DNA of 44,221 bases, taken from positions 1 to 44,221 of the IMG/VR virus record IMGVR_UViG_3300032157_000020. One strand, given 5' to 3'. The translations under genes and the position numbers were made by a program. The notes under the pieces were generated by a model that searched no databases, was not told the origin of the DNA, and saw nothing but the letters and a program-made list of their open reading frames with translations. This document shows positions 17,770 to 25,378 of this stretch, one piece after another. This stretch comes from a virus. Position 1 is the stretch's first letter, and each line of letters begins with the position of its first letter.

Positions 17770-17805
17770 TCAGCAGCCCTTTTTCTTACCCTTCTTGCGT
17801 GCCAT
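17770..17805 (-). CDS. possible tiny lysine-rich ORF
   Basis: An 11-codon ORF (MARKKGKKKGC) overlaps the 3' end of the portal gene in another frame and ends 28 bases before the terminator hairpin. It has an ATG preceded by GAGGCTCAAATCA-type purine-rich sequence on the minus strand. The extreme basic composition is striking, but such a short frame may be chance. Confidence 0.25.
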   Translation of the reverse strand: MARKKGKKKGC

Positions 17806-19957
17806 TGATTTGAGCCTCCTGTCTGGCCTCACGATCATGGTCAAATTGGCTTCTCTGAGAGGTCTGAGCCGCAACGACGTCCATGTACTGACCGATACGG
17901 TCGGTTTCGGCCTGCAATAGCGTCTGAGACTCGTTGGATTCGTTCTTTGCCATCGCAATCGCGACGTCGGCGCGAATCTTCATCATCTCGACTTCGAGCT
18001 TTTGCTGTTCGAGACGCTCTTTCGACTGCAATTCCGCCATCTTCATCTGCATATCCGCTTGAAGTTTGGGAATACCCGCTTTGTGCTGCTCAAGCTGCTG
18101 CATGGCGTCGTTGAGCGCGGCTTCCATCTGCTGAATCTGCTGCATGATTTCGGGTGGGATCTGCGGCTGGCCTTCCTGTTCTTCGCCAGGAAGCCCCGGA
18201 GGATGCAATGCCTTGAGGCGTTCGGCCATCTTTGTACCCAGCGGGCCGGGATTTCGCATCAAGACAGCGAGATCGCCCACGATGGGTAGCGTATTGGGGT
18301 TCTGCATGAGGATATCGGCCACTTCGGCATCTTCCGCACGTTGGGATTCATAGCTCTTGCCCGTCGAAATGGTCACGTCAAACTGGTCTTCGTCGGTGAG
18401 ACGGTAAGACTGAATCTCGCCCTTCTCGTTGGGCTGATTCAGCTTCACCATTCGAGGCTCGCCCATCTCATCCCGCACGCCGACTTCAATTTGTTCTCGT
18501 CCTTCGACGTCGTCCAAGAGGTCATTGACGATCCGTCCGTCATGCGCAAGGGCGATCTTGTAGTTGTCCACGAAGTGATACGCGCCCATGTCGGACTGTT
18601 GCTTGAGTTCTTCTAAAGCAACTCCGCTTTTGACGTTGGTGTCGTCCTGTCGAGTGGCGCCGTAGCTCCCCATGGCGGCCTGAATGGCGCGTCTAGCCGC
18701 CTCCTTACCGATATTGAGCGCCTGAACGGGAGGCTCGTAGGCGTTGTACCTCGGCATCGGCAAAACCTGATTGCCAGTGGCTTCGGTTGTAACCTTGAAC
18801 TCGACGTAAGGGACCGGCGACTTACCGATGTTCGCCCAATCCGTATTGGTGTCGAATTGGCCTTCCGCGCCTTCGTACGGCATCTTCGGGACTCGGCCCA
18901 CCGCTTCCGCTTCATTGGACACGTAGTAGTCAAAGAGCATTTGGCCGGCGATGGCTTGCCGAATGTAGCTCTCGAGAACCCGTTGAACCTTACCGCCGAC
19001 ACGGATGTACTTCTCCCGCCCAATCGTCGGGATAATCGGAATCCACTTCCCGGGCCAATCCGTCTCATCCAGGATCTCGACGCCGTTGGTCAGGCATTGC
19101 TTGATCTTGACCTCTTCGGTGTCGCGCTCTTCGACAATCGCTAATACCGAACCGTCGCCCAGCGTGAGATGGCCGCCTTCTAACGCGACGCCTTCACCGA
19201 GCTCGTCTTTGAAGTAACGCTTACCGTCGGAGGTAAAGAGCACCGTTCGCGCAACCGTTTCCCGATACCAGTACTCCGCAACCTGTACGTCGTGGTCGCC
19301 AATCCAGGAAGCGGCTTTAAGGCGTGTGTCTGAGTCGAAGCTCGTCACTTCCGCGCCCTTGAACCGCCGTTTGAACTCTTCGTGCGAGTACCGCTCGATC
19401 ACAAAGGCGTCTTCCATGTCCGAACAGTCCGCCTCTTGGCAGTCCGGATCCCACAACACCGCGTCGGGATTGGCAAACCGTCTGTACTTGATGATTCTTC
19501 GGCGGGAATCCCACGACTGATAGGCAATGGTGATACCCCACACTCCGTAAGAGCGAGTGACTGCATTTTCAAACGCCGTCTGCCGTGCGGCCTTAGCGTT
19601 CGTGTCGTGTTCAATCGCTCGTATCCGCTCAGAGCGGAGCAGGGCTTGAGGATTGGTTGCCCCGCCTCCGCGCGGTTCGACCTTGATCGATATGGGATTT
19701 AAACGCACTTCATTGACAAGATTGTTGGAGTGCTGCCCCAGTTGATCGAGGTGAATACAAGGACGATTGTTGGCCTTTCGCTCGGCGCGTTCCGTTGAAA
19801 GCCAGGGTCCGTCCACCGACTGCGCGATGAGATCTTTTTCCGCTTCATCTCGAATCGGCTTCCACGCCTCAACCATGTAGTCGTAGCGCTCACGGATTCG
19901 CTTCAGCAGCTTCTCGTCCGCCGTCTCTGCGGTTTTCTTCTTCTTGGTGTAGGCCAT
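17786..19957 (-). CDS. portal protein, P22 / epsilon15 type
   Basis: 723 residues, the size of P22-class portals, which form the dodecameric DNA gate at one vertex. The N-terminus is basic. The core (about 30-450) has the family pattern of long helices and a wing domain, with CIHLDQLGQHSNNLVNEVR and WGITIAYQSW. The C-terminal about 150 residues form a Gln/Glu/Met-rich barrel-like coiled coil (IMQQIQQMEAALNDAMQQLE). It sits just after the large terminase and a 56-residue gene, and a terminator follows. The ATG is coupled to the preceding stop (TAATG). Confidence 0.88.
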   Translation of the reverse strand: MAYTKKKKTAETADEKLLKRIRERYDYMVEAWKPIRDEAEKDLIAQSVDGPWLSTERAERKANNRPCIHLDQLGQHSNNLVNEVRLNPISIKVEPRGGGATNPQALLRSERIRAIEHDTNAKAARQTAFENAVTRSYGVWGITIAYQSWDSRRRIIKYRRFANPDAVLWDPDCQEADCSDMEDAFVIERYSHEEFKRRFKGAEVTSFDSDTRLKAASWIGDHDVQVAEYWYRETVARTVLFTSDGKRYFKDELGEGVALEGGHLTLGDGSVLAIVEERDTEEVKIKQCLTNGVEILDETDWPGKWIPIIPTIGREKYIRVGGKVQRVLESYIRQAIAGQMLFDYYVSNEAEAVGRVPKMPYEGAEGQFDTNTDWANIGKSPVPYVEFKVTTEATGNQVLPMPRYNAYEPPVQALNIGKEAARRAIQAAMGSYGATRQDDTNVKSGVALEELKQQSDMGAYHFVDNYKIALAHDGRIVNDLLDDVEGREQIEVGVRDEMGEPRMVKLNQPNEKGEIQSYRLTDEDQFDVTISTGKSYESQRAEDAEVADILMQNPNTLPIVGDLAVLMRNPGPLGTKMAERLKALHPPGLPGEEQEGQPQIPPEIMQQIQQMEAALNDAMQQLEQHKAGIPKLQADMQMKMAELQSKERLEQQKLEVEMMKIRADVAIAMAKNESNESQTLLQAETDRIGQYMDVVAAQTSQRSQFDHDREARQEAQINGTQEG

Positions 19958-20127
19958 TAAACGCGATGTTCTTGGACGTTGCGGAGGCGGCGCTCGGCCA
20001 CCGATAAAGCCTCATCGAGAGGCGCTTTGATCCTAGGTTCGACGCTCAACACGTCGTCAAAATCCTTCTGAACGCGCTTGATTTCGTCGACGAGTTCGGA
20101 GAGGTCTTCCGGAGTGAGCTTGGCCAT
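19957..20127 (-). CDS. small helical protein between terminase and portal
   Basis: 56 residues, MAKLTPEDLSELVDEIKRVQ onward, mostly charged helix. The start overlaps the large terminase stop (TGATG) and the stop overlaps the portal start (TAATG), so it is locked into the packaging operon. Small ORFs at this position occur in related phages; the function is unknown. A packaging or portal-assembly accessory role would be a guess. Confidence 0.75.
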   Translation of the reverse strand: MAKLTPEDLSELVDEIKRVQKDFDDVLSVEPRIKAPLDEALSVAERRLRNVQEHRV

Positions 20128-21620
20128 CAGGACCACGCCGTAACGACGGCACGCCTTTCGGGTTGCTTGGGTTTGAGTGGCGCTACTTGCTGCGCGAAGG
20201 TCAGAGCCAAGGCGTCTCCGTCATCGGTCGAATGCCCGATGCGTTCCCGGATCTTGTCCTTCGGCTCGAGTAGGATTTCGGTCTTCTTCGTGAACTTGTA
20301 GCCCGGAGCGGTCAGGTCTTCTTCCAATCCCGCGGCTTTATCGATCGCTCCTCGAGAGAGCCACTCTTTCATCTGACCCCACATATACGACCGCATGAAG
20401 GCGTACTTCTCATTGAGCGAGTGTGCGCCGAAGTTCACCTCGATGATGTTCTTAAAGCCCAACTGACGGAGTCGTGAGGCCACAGGCCCGCAGATCCCCG
20501 CCGAGTCCATGAACAGCATGGACACTTTCTTGCCGTTGTAGTCCCTCGACAGTACTTCCGAGAGCTTCATCACCATCGTGTTAGGGTCTCTCGTCTGCTC
20601 GCCAGGTATCCGTATGGCTGGAATACTTCGCGCGTCACAGCCCTGTCTGAAGCGAATCGTGGTGTAGTCCTCACCTCCCCACGACAGGTCGCAGCCTGCA
20701 ATGAGTGGGTCATCCGGCAAGGACAAGGCTTGGCGCTTCTGAGCGGCGTCTACCAGATCGGTAGGAATGAACTGAGAGTCGGCCGCGGAAGGGGGTAGAC
20801 CGCGGACACGAACACGAACGAAGTCGCTGTCTTCTCCGTAATCCTCAATCCATTCCGCGATCTGGTCTTGATTCGCAAAGGCCGACTTCCGGGCGTCAAT
20901 AACGCCGTGATTCCACCGATGTCGCTCACTCCCGAAACACGTTCGATAGAGCTTGCCGCTGGATTTCGTGGGGTTGCCGAAGACGAAGATCATCGGCTCG
21001 CCGTCGGTCAATCCACCTTCCGCGACTTCGTAGATGGTGTCGGGTACGGCAGACCCTTCGTCGAACACGTAGAAGCTTGTCGAGTCCGCCCGATGTTGGC
21101 CGGCGAAGGCTTCCGAGTTTTCCTCACGACAAGTGGACGGCGCGCAGAACCACGTTTCCTTGTGGCCGACCTTCCACATGCGCTCCGAGGTGCACTCAAA
21201 CCAATGCGCATGGTTGAGCAGCTTCGTCCACCGCTGAACCTGAGCCCAGGTCTTGGTCTCTAACTGATCCGCAGTGTTCGCTGTGACCGTGCCACCACAA
21301 TGAGCCCGGGTGGACATGATCCAATTGACGATCCATGCCGCTCTTACGCTCTTTCCCGTACCGTGACCCGAAGATCGAACCATGCGGATGGGCTTGACCG
21401 GAGTCTTGCCGTCAAACTTCCGCGCTTTGACTTCCTCGCCCAGCTGCTTCAGGAATTCGCGCTGATCCTCGTCCGGGCCAGTAAAGTTCTTGAGCGGTCC
21501 TGGCTCTCCCCACGGGTACGCCCAAAGGACGAAACCCAACGGGTCGGCGTAGAATTGCGCGAGCTGATCCGCAATCTCCAGGTCGAGCTCTTGCAAGCTC
21601 TTTTTCGACTTGGCGGCCAC
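20127..21620 (-). CDS. terL: terminase large subunit
   Basis: 497 residues. The ATPase half has Walker A SGHGTGKS at residues 84-91 and Walker B FYVFDE with Asp187/Glu188. The RNase H-like nuclease half has the expected acidic residues at Asp311 (AGCDLSWGG), Asp372 (MLFMDSAG) and Asp466/467/469 (STDDGDALAL). The enzyme pumps and cuts DNA during head filling with the portal. The start is GTG 21620 and no Shine-Dalgarno is evident. A 177-bp gap with a dyad lies upstream. The packaging strategy (cos or headful) cannot be read from sequence alone. Confidence 0.93.
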   Translation of the reverse strand: MAAKSKKSLQELDLEIADQLAQFYADPLGFVLWAYPWGEPGPLKNFTGPDEDQREFLKQLGEEVKARKFDGKTPVKPIRMVRSSGHGTGKSVRAAWIVNWIMSTRAHCGGTVTANTADQLETKTWAQVQRWTKLLNHAHWFECTSERMWKVGHKETWFCAPSTCREENSEAFAGQHRADSTSFYVFDEGSAVPDTIYEVAEGGLTDGEPMIFVFGNPTKSSGKLYRTCFGSERHRWNHGVIDARKSAFANQDQIAEWIEDYGEDSDFVRVRVRGLPPSAADSQFIPTDLVDAAQKRQALSLPDDPLIAGCDLSWGGEDYTTIRFRQGCDARSIPAIRIPGEQTRDPNTMVMKLSEVLSRDYNGKKVSMLFMDSAGICGPVASRLRQLGFKNIIEVNFGAHSLNEKYAFMRSYMWGQMKEWLSRGAIDKAAGLEEDLTAPGYKFTKKTEILLEPKDKIRERIGHSTDDGDALALTFAQQVAPLKPKQPERRAVVTAWS

Positions 21621-21797
21621 TATATGTTGTGGTTTGGGGTGTTTGAGAGTTCTTTGCGGGCTAAAGGGATGCTAAGTGGTCTGGAATCTTACAGCGTCGC
21701 ATAAGTCAGATTATGCTGCCGTGTCCGAGGCCACGACTGGAGATCGCTGCCGCGTGTGTGGCGTGGCGCCCTTATCTCCAGCCGTACTTCTCGGAAG
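21621..21797. other. terminase intergenic region with dyad symmetry
   Basis: 177 bp without a convincing gene, unusual in this tightly packed operon. It contains a perfect 6-bp inverted repeat (GCATAA / TTATGC with a six-base centre, 21699-21716). It also contains a wider inverted repeat, CTGGAGAT / ATCTCCAG. Terminase recognition or cleavage sites often lie near terminase genes, so a cos or pac element is possible. The repeats could instead be an RNA structure controlling terL translation, since terL lacks a visible ribosome site. Confidence 0.45.
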
Positions 21798-21923
21798 TCA
21801 TGCCTTCTCCTCCAGAACCTTCGCCTTGCGCAGCTGGCTCAGTCGGTCGTACTTCGCGATGAGGGACGCGGTTTCGAGATCGATCTCAGCCTTGAGAAGA
21901 TCGATTTCTTCATCGATCGTCAG
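21798..21923 (-). CDS. small coiled-coil protein, possible CTG start
   Basis: 41 codons encoding a highly regular charged helix (TIDEEIDLLKAEIDLETASL and onward, ending KVLEEKA). The only coupled start is CTG at 21923, which overlaps the stop of the small terminase gene (CTGA). The acidic/leucine heptads and location between the terminase genes suggest a terminase accessory or a split-off C-terminal piece of the small subunit. The start codon is uncertain. Confidence 0.5.
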   Translation of the reverse strand: MTIDEEIDLLKAEIDLETASLIAKYDRLSQLRKAKVLEEKA

Positions 21924-22480
21924 AGCGTGGCTCGTAATACTGCCAACTGCCTCAGTCGATCTCTGCCGGCGCTCAATCGCATTTCCACCGATTCTACCGT
22001 CAAGTGCAAGTGGTTGTGAACGTCGGGAGCGTAGGCTCTCACGTCCACGTGTTTGCCGATGAGTTCCAGGGTCTTCAGGCGGTCGATGAACTTGATCTTT
22101 ACGACTCGGCCGGTCTTCGTGCCGTCCTCGCTCCACTCTTCTTCGATATCACAGGACTGGAGCATTCGACGCCAGACGATAGGCCATTCCGATAGCGGCT
22201 TATACGATCCGTCGTCGTTCAGGATGTCCTTCGGATCCGCGTCCGACATCTCACCGAGGCGAATCAGAACCTGAGTGGCGTCGTAGGCTGTGACTGCGGC
22301 TCGTTCTGCCTTCAATTCCGCGATTCGGGCTTTTACCTTAACGTTTCTTAGCAGTCGGCTTGCTTGAACCTCAGCGCTCTTTTCGGCGTATCCCGCTCGA
22401 ATTGCGGCGTGAGTACCATTGAAGTCTTTGATGTACTCCAGAGCGAATGCGCTTTGCTTGTCGTTGAGCTCTAAATGCAT
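21920..22480 (-). CDS. terS: terminase small subunit
   Basis: 186 residues. The N-terminus (LNDKQSAFALEYIKDFNGTHAAIRAGYAEKSAEVQASRLLRN) has the layout of the Terminase_2 small-subunit family: a helix-turn-helix DNA-binding domain in the first about 60 residues. A central oligomerisation helix and an acidic/basic C-terminal region follow. The protein recognises the packaging site and hands DNA to TerL. It overlaps small ORFs on both sides and precedes terL by 300 bp. Confidence 0.88.
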   Translation of the reverse strand: MHLELNDKQSAFALEYIKDFNGTHAAIRAGYAEKSAEVQASRLLRNVKVKARIAELKAERAAVTAYDATQVLIRLGEMSDADPKDILNDDGSYKPLSEWPIVWRRMLQSCDIEEEWSEDGTKTGRVVKIKFIDRLKTLELIGKHVDVRAYAPDVHNHLHLTVESVEMRLSAGRDRLRQLAVLRATL

Positions 22481-22587
22481 GACTGGACGTTCTCAAACCG
22501 TTTCAAGTAATCCACCACACGTTGGCGAGAGACCTTGTAGGTGTAAGCCGCTTTCCACGACTGCATGACTTTCTCGTAGGTGTTCAC
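22471..22587 (-). CDS. small ORF upstream of terS
   Basis: 38 codons from GTG 22587, which overlaps the preceding stop (GTGA), to TAG 22471, ten bases into terS. The product is basic and helical, with SRQRVVDYLKRF resembling a helix-turn-helix recognition segment. Double coupling supports it being translated. Function unknown. Confidence 0.55.
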   Translation of the reverse strand: MNTYEKVMQSWKAAYTYKVSRQRVVDYLKRFENVQSCI

Positions 22588-22955
22588 TTCCGCCGTATCG
22601 CTCTCTCAAACTGCGTTGTCTTGAGCGATGGTCCTCTTGTGCCGCGTTCACGCCCGTTACCGAGCCTTGAGGTCAACGAGTGGTCTTGTGCCGGTCGACC
22701 GTGTATCTCGAATGCGTGGTCACCGAGTCGATCACGCCACGCAAGTTCGTTGTCCGTGAGGCGTGTTAAGGCTTGTCCGATGGCCTTGAACTTCTCGCGC
22801 CGTTCAGCGTTTTTGGTCACAGTTGTGGATGGATGTCCTGTTGTTTTGGTGGGGTCAACGTCCCGTAGAGTTGTACCTGTATTGCAGGTTTCTTGGTGGG
22901 CGTCCGCGCTCGCTATACAGCGAATCGCGTTCACTAAGGAAGACGTGTACAGCAT
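22584..22955 (-). CDS. hypothetical protein, early in late operon
   Basis: 123 residues from ATG 22955, which has GAAGG seven bases upstream; a GTG at 22976 is an alternative. The N-terminal half is Thr-rich and polar. The C-terminal half (from about residue 55) is charged and basic (NAERREKFKAIGQALTRLTD; ends FERAIRRK) and could bind nucleic acid. No family is recognised. It lies between the late promoter and terS. Confidence 0.55.
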   Translation of the reverse strand: MLYTSSLVNAIRCIASADAHQETCNTGTTLRDVDPTKTTGHPSTTVTKNAERREKFKAIGQALTRLTDNELAWRDRLGDHAFEIHGRPAQDHSLTSRLGNGRERGTRGPSLKTTQFERAIRRK

Positions 22956-22982
22956 ATTGTGGCCTTCGTAAAGCACTTTTTT

Positions 22983-23249
22983 CTAAGTGTCTGACTTTGT
23001 TGGAGGGAGTCCTTCATTTGTCTGTTGACTACTCTTTGGAGCAAAGTCGCTCAACTCCCAGCGGCTCTCGCCGAGAGGTGAAGCCTCGATGGTGATGACG
23101 CAATTCCGCCCGCATTTCTTGGCAAAGGCGCGTAGCGTGTGTGTCAGTTGGCACAGCGCATCAAAGTCCGCGCCGGGGGATGATGAACCGTTGATTGGCT
23201 CACTATCTCCGTAAGCGGATCCAGTCCGAATTGTCGGATACGTCGTCAC
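22983..23249 (-). CDS. hypothetical protein, early in late operon
   Basis: 88 residues from GTG 23249 with GGGAGG four to five bases upstream. The first 30 residues are polar and Gly/Ser-rich. The middle segment (DFDALCQLTHTLRAFAKKCG) looks helical and is followed by a short strand NCVITIEASPLG. No family is recognised. Its operon position, second after the late promoter, is the main support. Confidence 0.55.
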   Translation of the reverse strand: MTTYPTIRTGSAYGDSEPINGSSSPGADFDALCQLTHTLRAFAKKCGRNCVITIEASPLGESRWELSDFAPKSSQQTNEGLPPTKSDT

Positions 23250-23288
23250 AATCCCTCCCCGAAGTGCATGACACGCCAGTGATTCAGT

Positions 23289-23432
23289 TCACCTCGCAAC
23301 CCCTTCATCTCGGAGATGAGCTCGCTCAACAGCAAGTTCGTCACGAACACTCTGCCTAATCTGAGACTCTAACTCCATTATTTCTTGGCGTTTACGCTCG
23401 ATGCGTTTAATTAAGTCGTCCTTCAGTCCCAT
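23289..23432 (-). CDS. small coiled-coil protein, first gene after the late promoter
   Basis: 47 residues from ATG 23432 with GGAGG eight bases upstream; the open frame extends further 5' but without a ribosome site and across the promoter. The product is one continuous charged helix (MGLKDDLIKRIERKRQEIME and onward). It lies 20 bases below the -10 element of the promoter at 23452-23480. A regulatory or scaffolding role is possible but unknown. Confidence 0.6.
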   Translation of the reverse strand: MGLKDDLIKRIERKRQEIMELESQIRQSVRDELAVERAHLRDEGVAR

Positions 23433-23451
23433 GCTGTCAGCCTCCGGCGAC

Positions 23452-23480
23452 AGTATAAGCGCAGTGATAGTGAGTGGCAA
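23452..23480 (-). promoter_or_regulatory. putative sigma70-type late promoter
   Basis: On the minus strand, TTGCCA (23475-23480), a 17-bp spacer and TATACT (23452-23457). The match is good and it is positioned directly upstream of the gene run leading into terS, terL and the structural genes. The direct repeat TGAGTGGC occurs at 23471-23478, overlapping the -35, and again at 23491-23498, exactly 20 bp away. This suggests a regulator binding site. Confidence 0.65.
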
Positions 23481-23548
23481 CATGTGAAACTGAGTGGCGG
23501 GACGCTCACTTGTGTTACTATTCGGGAAAGCCAACGCGGAGGAAACGC

Positions 23549-23782
23549 ATGCAGAGGAATTACGACGACTACGTTCAGCGGCTCGACAAAATCAAGCGTA
23601 CTGCACCCGATGGTTCGGAATACTGGTTCGCACGAGAGCTTCAGTCGATCTTGTCTTATTACGAGTGGCGCAACTTCGAAGCAGTGATGAACAAGGCGAA
23701 GTCCTCCTGTGAGAGTGCGGGCGCTGACTTAAAGAATCATTTTGTCGAAACCAACAAAATGATCACCACTTCTTCCATGTAG
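23549..23782 (+). CDS. truncated DinD-like protein (BRO-N type domain)
   Basis: 77 residues from ATG 23549 with GGAGG seven bases upstream. The segment SEYWFARELQSILSYYEWRN, followed by a MNKAKSSCESAG segment and then HFVETNKMI, matches the N-terminal domain of DinD, a DNA-damage-inducible protein. Full-length DinD is roughly 270-280 residues; only the first quarter is present. The gene is the lone plus-strand gene between two minus-strand operons and is divergent from the late promoter. A small domain protein that modulates the SOS response or a repressor is conceivable; it could equally be a decayed remnant. Confidence 0.75.
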   Translation: MQRNYDDYVQRLDKIKRTAPDGSEYWFARELQSILSYYEWRNFEAVMNKAKSSCESAGADLKNHFVETNKMITTSSM

Positions 23783-23818
23783 GTAAGCTGTCAAAATCCA
23801 TTTCTATCCCCTTGTTAG

Positions 23819-24250
23819 TCATTCCATCTCCCTCACTTCGATCTCCACCCGCGGGTTCACCTTGTCCACGAAAGACAGTTCAATCTTCGCTGTGATGTAG
23901 CGGTCGTTGGCGATGACTCCTGTGTGCTGCAGCATGTCGTACACGAGACTCGCATCGAGGTCGGAGCGCCGCGAGGGATAGAACACCCTGACAATCGTGG
24001 CTAATGGCTTGTCCAGTGCGCCGAGCTGCAAGCCTCGATACTCGCTGGGCACTTGAACGCGGAAGTCTCGCTCGTACTTGCGCGCTTCGTGACTCTTGAT
24101 CGCGAACGGACGGCCCTTAATCATCGTGTGAATCTTGGAGTTCTTCATGCTGACCAGCTTCCCCTGTATGGTCATCACCACCATGCGCTTCGATGTCTCG
24201 AAGGGATGCCAGGGGAACGGCTCGACTTCCGTGATGGGTTCCGTGCTCAT
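23819..24250 (-). CDS. RusA-like Holliday junction resolvase
   Basis: 143 residues. RusA resolves Holliday junctions and branched replication intermediates before packaging. The C-terminal half carries the family pattern: basic residues then SDLDASLVYDMLQHTGVI, with acidic residues Asp97, Asp99, Asp105 and Asp116 (NDRYI). The usual Asn after DLD is Ala here. The N-terminal about 25 residues are an extension before the MTIQGKLVSMKNSK strand. It is the last gene of the minus-strand replication block and overlaps the previous gene by ATGA. Confidence 0.85.
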   Translation of the reverse strand: MSTEPITEVEPFPWHPFETSKRMVVMTIQGKLVSMKNSKIHTMIKGRPFAIKSHEARKYERDFRVQVPSEYRGLQLGALDKPLATIVRVFYPSRRSDLDASLVYDMLQHTGVIANDRYITAKIELSFVDKVNPRVEIEVREME

Positions 24251-24594
24251 GCTTCGGTGATGCCCTTGAACGGCAGCGACACGTAGCCGCCGCTATGGTC
24301 GCTTGGATAGAAACCACCAATCCGCAGCGGAGAAACCACTTGGTCAGTCCGTGGCCAGTACTGCGCCTGTGACGTCCACTCGTTGGCGCTACAGTCGTAG
24401 CGCAGTACGTCGTCCGTTAGCGGCATCGCATTGCCACCGAGCTTGTAATGCCCATTCGCGCAGTTGTCATTGATGGCGGTCCAGCCGCTCTCGCACGACA
24501 CGCACGAAACAGCCTCTTTCACCTCGGGCAGCTTCTTCGCAATCGCGAACCCCGCCAACCCGCCCAGCATCCCGAACAGTCCTCGTCTTGTCAT
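24247..24594 (-). CDS. exported protein with Tat-like / hydrophobic N-terminus
   Basis: 115 residues from ATG 24594, which overlaps the preceding stop. The N-terminus MTRRGLFGMLGGLAGFAIAK has twin arginines and a hydrophobic core like a Tat or signal-anchor segment. The mature part contains four closely placed Cys residues (CVSCESG, NDNC, YDCSANEW) and aromatic residues, suggesting a disulphide-bonded or metal-binding periplasmic protein. Following a small two-helix membrane protein, it might act at the envelope. Function unknown. Confidence 0.65.
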   Translation of the reverse strand: MTRRGLFGMLGGLAGFAIAKKLPEVKEAVSCVSCESGWTAINDNCANGHYKLGGNAMPLTDDVLRYDCSANEWTSQAQYWPRTDQVVSPLRIGGFYPSDHSGGYVSLPFKGITEA

Positions 24595-24788
24595 TCGGCC
24601 TCCAATTTGTCGACATATCGCTTTGCCGTCATGAGCAACGCCAGCGACGCACCCAGTCTCGTCCAGAACGTGAGCGAGTCGCCACCGAGCCACCACCGCT
24701 CATAGGCCGTGTAGAACGAAAGACCGGCGCCGCCGAGAGTGAACGCCACCGCAACAATCCAGTGCCACACACGTTCAGTTCGCTTCAC
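24591..24788 (-). CDS. small two-helix membrane protein
   Basis: 65 residues with hydrophobic segments at about 8-28 (WHWIVAVAFTLGGAGLSFYT) and about 38-54 (LTFWTRLGASLALLMT), a short basic N-terminus and a charged C-terminus. Size and topology are those of small holins, but it sits in the replication block and not beside a lysin. Holin identity is therefore only a possibility. It is coupled to the next gene by ATGA. Confidence 0.6.
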   Translation of the reverse strand: MKRTERVWHWIVAVAFTLGGAGLSFYTAYERWWLGGDSLTFWTRLGASLALLMTAKRYVDKLEAE

Positions 24789-24815
24789 AGATTCAACCCT
24801 CCCATCGTGCTCGGC

Positions 24816-25145
24816 TCAGCACCAGTCGTAGATGCTGGTTACCTTCGTGTGCTTGAAGTACTGGAACTCGTCCATTCGCTCGACACCCAGCTTCTGCGCT
24901 TGGAACTTGTGCCGCGCTCGTTGCTCGGCAATCCATTTGCTTTTTACCCATCTCGTTGGCGTCCCGTGCCAGTACCACTTCTCAGCGAGAAGGCTGTACT
25001 TGTGGTACTTGAACTGGTCGCGATGGTCGCCATACTCATTGCTCATTTCGTCGGCAAACTTACGGTGTCCGTACTCTTGCCATTGCTTGCGTAGCCGCGC
25101 TTCTCGCGCTTTGTGCAAATGCCGTCTCAGTGCTCGTGTTTTCAT
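24816..25145 (-). CDS. basic hypothetical protein
   Basis: 109 residues, strongly basic at the N-terminus (MKTRALRRHLHKAREARLRK) and rich in His, Tyr, Trp and Lys throughout (KYHKYSLLAEKWYWHG, then FQYFKHTKV). No domain is recognised. A nucleic-acid-binding role would fit the composition and replication-block context but is speculative. Confidence 0.6.
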   Translation of the reverse strand: MKTRALRRHLHKAREARLRKQWQEYGHRKFADEMSNEYGDHRDQFKYHKYSLLAEKWYWHGTPTRWVKSKWIAEQRARHKFQAQKLGVERMDEFQYFKHTKVTSIYDWC

Positions 25146-25147
25146 AA

Positions 25148-25378
25148 CTAATGCGGCATCGGTTTATCCTCCAGCGTGATCTTCAGCGAACAGTTCAGAG
25201 CCTCAGCCAGTCGCAACAACGTCCGCAGCGTGGGCAGGTTCTTATCTGCCGGTGATTCCATGCGCGACACCAACTCCTGCGCGGCATTCATGCGCTTCGC
25301 CAGCGCCGTCTGAGTCAGGCCAGCACGGACCCGCGCCTCACGAATCGACTCCGCAATCAGCAGACGGACTTCACGCAT
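25148..25378 (-). CDS. XRE-family HTH regulator
   Basis: 76 residues from ATG 25378, overlapping the upstream stop as TAATG. The helix-turn-helix spans about residues 8-45 (ESIREARVRAGLTQTALAKR, then QELVSRMES). The remainder forms the usual helical cap ending in a short strand (CSLKITLED). Compact regulators of this kind occur as HigA-type antitoxins and phage regulators. No toxin partner of recognisable type is adjacent, so a transcriptional role in the replication block is favoured. Confidence 0.8.
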   Translation of the reverse strand: MREVRLLIAESIREARVRAGLTQTALAKRMNAAQELVSRMESPADKNLPTLRTLLRLAEALNCSLKITLEDKPMPH

